NCBI GenBank assembly: GCA_937952135.1
Contig: CALFYL010000302.1
Location: 1 to 64,000 of the forward strand
Source of the DNA: an uncultured Planctomycetia bacterium
GTDB lineage: Bacteria > Planctomycetota > UBA1135 > GCA-002686595
Length of the DNA stretch: 64,000 bases
Direction: 5' to 3'
In this document: positions 59,955-64,000 of the stretch, one piece after another
How the letters are laid out: each line of letters starts with the position of its first letter
How positions within the stretch are numbered: position 1 is the stretch's first letter
Notes under the pieces: generated by a model
Database searches by the model: none
What the model saw: the letters and a program-made list of their open reading frames with translations, nothing else
What the model was told of the DNA's origin: nothing
Made by a program: the position numbers and the translations under genes

Positions 59955-61439
59955 ATGCCTCGCAACTCGCTTCGCACGCTCTTGACCGCCGTCGTCGCCG
60001 GCATGCTCGTCGCGACGATCGCGTGGATCGCGGGCCTCGAGACCCCCGGCGCGAGCGCTTCGAACGCGAAGGCAGTCGCTTCATCGACGCTCGCTCCGAC
60101 TGCGACGCTCCAAGTCGAACTTCCCACATCGCCGGCGCCCGAGCTCACCGCGCTCTCGAACGAACCGGAACGCCGCGCCGCGCCCGAAAACAAGTCCGAG
60201 ACCAAGTCGAAGCGCGCGCTCGCGCCGCCCCGCAAAGTGTTGCTTCGCGCTTGGGTGAGCCTGCACGGGAATGCAGTTCCCGACGCGACACTCAACGTCG
60301 TCGCAGCTCCAGCCGGCACGCCGTGGCGTCCGCCGGAGCAAGACGCGTTCTTCGTGGCCGACGGGAGCGGCCCCTTCGACCGCAACTTCAGCTTCTCCGT
60401 CTCGGGCCACACGGATTCTTGGGGCCGCGCGGACCTCGACATCTCGGAGTTCTTCGATGTCGAACCGACCCACGAACCGCGCGTTCTGTGGGTCATGGTC
60501 ACGGATTCGACGCCTCCCGCCAAACACTTCGACGTGATGCTGCCTCCCGAGGAACGCGGCGCGCGCCCCTCGGCGGAGAGAGCGATCGACTGCGGATTCG
60601 ATCTTTCGGGCGGATGCAGCGTGCGCGCGGCCGCGCGGTGCGCCGACGGGACCACCCCGGTCGAGCTTCTCGCGCTCGAGCTTCGCGAGAACTCGGCAAC
60701 GAAGCACGGCGCTGCGCTGCGACACGAGCCGCGCCTCGAGTTCCGGCTCGAACGCGGCGTCGAACACGTGATGGTCGCGTTCGCGCCTGGATATCGACCG
60801 CAAGCGCGGCGCTTCGTCGCCGAACACGGACTCGACGTCGGCGAGTTCGTGCTCGAGCGCGGCGCAGCGCTCTCGGGACGCCTGTTTTTGCGCGGAGAAC
60901 CGATCGAAGGCCGCGTCCTCCTCAAACTCTCAGCGCAGCCGAACGGGTTTCGTGTCGACGGCAACTTCGCCTGGCGCGGCGACCAGTTCGAATGGGCCGA
61001 GCGGCGCGTTTCCACTGACGGCGATGGCCGCTTCCGCATCGAGGGTCTAGCCGCGGAGGAGTACGAGCTGACGTTCGAACTCTTGCGCGGCGCGCTCGCA
61101 AGCAAGGCCGGAAGCGTGCAAGTGCGCGCGCCCGCTGAGGGGCTCGAGTTCGAGGTCCGCACCGACAACGCTCGAATCGAGCTGCAAGTGCGCCGCGGCG
61201 GCGCGCCGGCGCCCGACTTCGAGCTCCAATTCCGCGAGCGCAGCCACGACGGCGCCTCCGCGGGCGGCGCGCTGCGCACCGATGAGAACGGCGTCGCCGT
61301 TTTGTGGATCCAGCCCGATCGCGCAACGAGCGTCAGCTACGACGCGCGTCCGAATCCGCAGGACCCGCCGCAGCGCCGCGAACTCACGCTCGACTTCCCC
61401 GGCGGCGGCCAGCGGAGGGTCGTGCGCATCGACCTGTAG
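59955..61439 (+). CDS. Anchored CarboxypepD_reg-like family protein, tandem paralogue 2
   Basis: A 494-residue paralogue of the preceding gene with the same length and layout. N-terminal anchor LLTAVVAGMLVATIAWIAG (about 8-26), linker, then DATLNVVAAPAGTPWRPPE, VAFAPGYRPQARRFVAEHGLDVGEFVLERGAALSG, TDGDGRFRIEGLAAEEYEL, LRTDENGVAVLWIQPDRATSVSYDA and the end QRRVVRIDL. It is clearly closer to paralogue 1 than to paralogue 3. ATG at 59955, 81 bp after paralogue 1. No enzyme motif is present; the beta-sandwich domains suggest a structural or binding role outside the cytoplasm. Confidence 0.8.
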   Translation: MPRNSLRTLLTAVVAGMLVATIAWIAGLETPGASASNAKAVASSTLAPTATLQVELPTSPAPELTALSNEPERRAAPENKSETKSKRALAPPRKVLLRAWVSLHGNAVPDATLNVVAAPAGTPWRPPEQDAFFVADGSGPFDRNFSFSVSGHTDSWGRADLDISEFFDVEPTHEPRVLWVMVTDSTPPAKHFDVMLPPEERGARPSAERAIDCGFDLSGGCSVRAAARCADGTTPVELLALELRENSATKHGAALRHEPRLEFRLERGVEHVMVAFAPGYRPQARRFVAEHGLDVGEFVLERGAALSGRLFLRGEPIEGRVLLKLSAQPNGFRVDGNFAWRGDQFEWAERRVSTDGDGRFRIEGLAAEEYELTFELLRGALASKAGSVQVRAPAEGLEFEVRTDNARIELQVRRGGAPAPDFELQFRERSHDGASAGGALRTDENGVAVLWIQPDRATSVSYDARPNPQDPPQRRELTLDFPGGGQRRVVRIDL

Positions 61440-61475
61440 CCCGCGCGGCGCCGCGAGCTACCCAACGAGCTCAGC

Positions 61476-62945
61476 GTGATCTCAACCCACCGCAACCCAG
61501 CCTTGGCGGCGCTCGCGCTCGCTGCCGCGTCGATCGCGGGGTTGTGGTGGTTGCTGCGGGATCCGCGCGAACCCGCGCAACCCGTCGCGGCGCCGACGGT
61601 GCGAACCGCACTGTCGGAGCTTGAAACGGATCCTCTCGAACCCGTCGACACGCGGCGCGCGGAGCCCGTCGCCCCCGTTGCTTCGAACCATCCGGCCGAC
61701 GCCGCGCAGCGCTCGTTCCGCGTGACCTTGAAGGGCGTCGTGCGCGACAACGGCGCCGCGGCCGCGGGAGTCCGGGTGACTGCGATGCGCGTCGCGCAGA
61801 CGTCCGGCGCAGTTTCCGGCCGCACCGACTCCCAAGGCCGCTTCGCTCTCGATGTTTCCACCTTCTTCGACCGCGACACCGGCGAGATGCCGAGCGAGCT
61901 GTGGGTGAAAGCCTCGCGCAGCGGCGCCGTGGCGCAGCAGGTTTCCGTCGAGACCAAGGCCGCGACGTGGGCGCCGACCTTGCGCGAGCACCGCGAGATC
62001 GAGGTCGAGCTCGCGCTCCGCTTCAAATCCGAGTGGACCGGAGTCGCGCGCGTCGCCGATGGTTCGCGGACCGCCGTGCAGGTCGCCGCGTTCGCCCTAG
62101 ACGCCGATGGCTTGCCACAGAAGCAGCCTGTCGGAAGCGCCAGTTGCGACAGGGAAAGCGGTGCGTTCCGCATCAAGGTCGCGCACGGCGACGCGAGCGT
62201 CGTCGTGGCCTACGCGCCGGGTTATCGGCCGCGGAGCGCGCGCGCTGCGCCGCACCGCAGCGGCGACCTGGGTGTCCTCGTGCTCGACCGCGGTGCGACG
62301 ATCGCCGGGCGCGCGACTCTCGTGGGCGAGCCGATCGAAGCGCACCTCAGCGCGGCGCGCGCCGGAGAAACGAGCCTCACGCGCACCTGCTGCGTGGGAA
62401 GCCGCTGGCTGACTTGGACGGGCGAGAGCTTCGAGTGGACCGCGCTGAGCACCACGACCGACGTCGAGGGTCGGTTCCGCCTCGACGGCCTCGACTCGGA
62501 GCGCTACACGCTCTCCGTGGGCAGCGTGCGCGGCGCTTGGAGCGGCCAGTTGCCGCCCGTCACCGTGCGCCCGCCGGCTCTCGGCGTGGAACTGGGCGCG
62601 CCGATGGCGCGGATCGAGCTCGAGATCTACAGGGCGGGCTCGCGCGCCGCGAACGAGGAGATCGACGTTCGCGAGAGCTGCGCCGACGGCGGAATGCGCC
62701 ACGGTTCCCTCTGCGCGGATGCGCACGGCTTCGCGGCGTTTTGGGTCAACCCCGACCATCCGACCGTGCTCTCGTTCCCGGGCGCGCGGGGTTCACTGCA
62801 CTCCGCAACGACGCGGGTCCACCGCAATCGCAATTCAACGAGGCTCGAACTGCCGCGGGTCGCTCCGAAGAACCCCGAACCGCCGCAAGTGACGATCGAG
62901 AACCCCGTCGCGGGTCAAACGACGAAACAGCGCATCGATCTGTGA
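61476..62945 (+). CDS. Anchored CarboxypepD_reg-like family protein, tandem paralogue 3 (divergent)
   Basis: A 489-residue, more diverged member of the tandem family, starting from a GTG at 61476. The N-terminal anchor is ALAALALAAASIAGLWWLL (about 9-28). Shared marks are RVTLKGVVRDNGAAAAGVRVTAMR with TDSQGRFALDVS, VAYAPGYRPRSARAAPH, GDLGVLVLDRGATIAGRATLVGEPIEA, TDVEGRFRLDGLDSERYTLSV and the end QRIDL. In place of the RTD-N-G motif it has SLCADAHGFAAFWVNPDHPTVLSF. It carries two adjacent Cys (TCC, near 305) and a longer C-terminal tail, which may mean separate ligand preference. The gap to paralogue 2 is 36 bp, so the array is probably one transcript. Confidence 0.78.
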   Translation: MISTHRNPALAALALAAASIAGLWWLLRDPREPAQPVAAPTVRTALSELETDPLEPVDTRRAEPVAPVASNHPADAAQRSFRVTLKGVVRDNGAAAAGVRVTAMRVAQTSGAVSGRTDSQGRFALDVSTFFDRDTGEMPSELWVKASRSGAVAQQVSVETKAATWAPTLREHREIEVELALRFKSEWTGVARVADGSRTAVQVAAFALDADGLPQKQPVGSASCDRESGAFRIKVAHGDASVVVAYAPGYRPRSARAAPHRSGDLGVLVLDRGATIAGRATLVGEPIEAHLSAARAGETSLTRTCCVGSRWLTWTGESFEWTALSTTTDVEGRFRLDGLDSERYTLSVGSVRGAWSGQLPPVTVRPPALGVELGAPMARIELEIYRAGSRAANEEIDVRESCADGGMRHGSLCADAHGFAAFWVNPDHPTVLSFPGARGSLHSATTRVHRNRNSTRLELPRVAPKNPEPPQVTIENPVAGQTTKQRIDL

Positions 62946-62972
62946 CCCGCGCGTCCCTCCGCGACTGCGATG

Positions 62973-63013
62973 AAAAAGCGGAGCGTCCCCCGCATGCTCG
63001 GGAGACGCTCCGC
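62973..63013 (-). terminator. Intrinsic terminator of the right-edge secreted-protein gene
   Basis: Perfect 10-bp arms GCGGAGCGTC (62978-62987) and GACGCTCCGC (63004-63013), with extra CCC/GGG pairing inside, are followed on the minus strand by five T residues (A-tract 62973-62977). It starts 23 bp past the stop codon. This is the clearest rho-independent terminator in the window. Confidence 0.9.
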
Positions 63014-63036
63014 GGGTCGGGTTCGCCGCTCGCGAG

Positions 63037-64000
63037 CTACGGCGCGATTTCGAAGCTCACCGCATCGGTCAGCCCGATGTCGTTCGGCGCCGCCAGGCCG
63101 CGGTCGCGCTGGTAGTACTGCGCGTAGATCGTCAGACCCGCGCTCAGCCCGCGCTGCGCCATGTAGAAGCTGCTGAAGTGGAACGAGTAGCTTCCCGTGC
63201 AATCGAGCGCGGGTTGCGCGCTCCCGCCCGACGGCATCGGCCCGGTGCGGATGCGCGGCGCCGCGAGGCACAGCGTGCCGCCGCGGAACGGAACCGACGC
63301 AGGCGCGAGCGACCAGATCAGTTGCCCGCTCGCGGAATTGACCAGCTCGCTGCCCGTGAGCCAACCCGATCCGGGACCCGCGGCGGACGGCTGACCGCTG
63401 AGCGAGATCGACGGCGTGCAACCGGCGCTGTTCAGCTTGCCCGTGCAGTAGCGCTGCGTCGCGGCGATCGCCGGCGCTTCGAGATCGACGACGAACACGC
63501 CCTGGAGCATGCCTTGCGCATCGAACGCGAGGTCGGGCGACGTGGACGTCGCGACGACGAAGCGCCCGTCCGGCGACAGCGACACACCGAGCGTGAAGCC
63601 CGCGGCCGCGGCGGCGCCGTGCGCGCGCGAGAGCAACGTGAGCTGGCCCGTGAGCGTGTCGAGCTCGTACACGTCCTCGCTGTCGTTGGTATCGCCTTGG
63701 GCCGGCACGTTTCCGCCCAGCGTGAGGACGACCGAGCTTCCGTCGTTCGAGGGCTCGGTCGCGGCGAGCACCGACTCCATGAGCTCCGCCGGAACCTGCG
63801 CCGAGACGCAGCGCGTCGCACCGGTGACGCGATCGTGCAGGTACAGGTCGGGATCGGGCGAAGGATCGAGCGGATCGAGGTTCGTCGCCGTCGTCAGGAA
63901 GCTCACGAAGCGGCCGTCGCCCGAGATCTCGTGCTGAGAGTAGACGCCGTTCCCGATGGCGCCGCCCGTGCTTCGCGACACGAGGTGCGAGGTCTGCGTC
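63037..64000 (-). CDS. Secreted WD40/PD40-like protein with shared C-terminal module (5' end outside window)
   Basis: The frame is open to the window edge, so the gene's start and signal peptide are missing. The visible 321 residues begin with PD40/TolB-like blades (TSHLVSRSTGGAIGN, HEISGDGRFVSFLTTATNLDP, LYLHDRVTGATRCVSAQVP, VSLSPDGRFVVATSTSPDL), as in proteins that list dates or events as propeller repeats. The last 135 residues are the shared module: RYCTGKLNSAGCTPSISLSG, LVNSASGQLIWSLAPA, GGTLCLAAPRIRTGPMPSGG, YAQYYQRDR and LTDAVSFEIAP at the end. Ends at a TGA-type stop at 63037, before a strong terminator. Confidence 0.87.
   Translation of the reverse strand, partial: TQTSHLVSRSTGGAIGNGVYSQHEISGDGRFVSFLTTATNLDPLDPSPDPDLYLHDRVTGATRCVSAQVPAELMESVLAATEPSNDGSSVVLTLGGNVPAQGDTNDSEDVYELDTLTGQLTLLSRAHGAAAAAGFTLGVSLSPDGRFVVATSTSPDLAFDAQGMLQGVFVVDLEAPAIAATQRYCTGKLNSAGCTPSISLSGQPSAAGPGSGWLTGSELVNSASGQLIWSLAPASVPFRGGTLCLAAPRIRTGPMPSGGSAQPALDCTGSYSFHFSSFYMAQRGLSAGLTIYAQYYQRDRGLAAPNDIGLTDAVSFEIAP

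Noticed and set aside
1..64000. tRNA, rRNA, CRISPR arrays, insertion sequences, prophage genes
   Set aside because: I looked in all intergenic gaps and saw no cloverleaf-like segments with T-loop consensus, no regularly spaced direct repeats and no transposase or integrase motifs.

Overview
This 64-kb window is GC-rich bacterial chromosome. Third codon positions are almost all G or C, so long open frames occur on the wrong strand of most genes and I rejected these as shadows. The gene content suggests a member of the Planctomycetota. Indicators are two ECF sigma factor / Ser-Thr kinase-TPR pairs (one kinase has the IDWGLAK form of the DFG motif), several large secreted repeat proteins sharing one C-terminal module, and carboxypeptidase-regulatory-like surface proteins. 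The lineage assignment is inference. I see no rRNA, tRNA, CRISPR array, insertion sequence or prophage.

Layout. 1-12.7 kb (minus strand): a flagellar rod, ring and hook-junction operon in the order flgF-flgG-flgA-flgH-flgI-flgJ-flgN-flgK-flgL, then a 101-residue unknown protein, a GNAT acetyltransferase and an edge-truncated protein ending in a LOG-family nucleotide-binding domain. 12.8-15.7 kb: a sodium/calcium exchanger-like antiporter and a secreted beta-propeller-like protein. 15.9-19.2 kb: an ECF sigma factor translationally coupled to a Ser/Thr kinase-TPR protein, closed by a large inverted repeat. 19.3-24.2 kb: a coiled-coil lipoprotein, then a cupin - propeller histidine kinase - NarL-type response regulator set. 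24.4-35.6 kb: a secreted metallopeptidase, a stand-alone CoaC-type flavoprotein, a hybrid histidine kinase, a CorC/CNNM-type CBS membrane protein, a one-TM unknown protein and a 14-repeat secreted protein. 35.7-39.9 kb (minus): a compact housekeeping operon, aroF-tpiA-secG-pyrE-yicC-gmk, with overlapping genes and non-ATG starts. 40-47.7 kb: an anchored surface protein, an unknown protein, purF, a FUN14 protein, a GT9 glycosyltransferase / B12-radical SAM pair and a NUDIX hydrolase. 47.8-54.2 kb: a third large secreted protein and a second ECF sigma / Ser-Thr kinase pair. 54.3-62.9 kb: a DUF2325-like protein, a Kef-type antiporter, a ClC-type chloride channel and three tandem paralogues of an unrecognised anchored family. 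63.0-64.0 kb: the 3' end of another secreted protein.

The least explained material is (i) a roughly 135-residue, Cys-containing C-terminal module at the extreme C-terminus of five otherwise different secreted proteins, which looks like a lineage-specific sorting, anchoring or adhesion domain; (ii) the three-gene tandem paralogue array downstream of the chloride channel; (iii) the LOG-domain fusion at the left edge; and (iv) the two sigma factor-kinase pairs, neither with an adjacent anti-sigma gene. Strong hairpins at 62973-63013, 47697-47732 and 19173-19261 mark transcription-unit ends.
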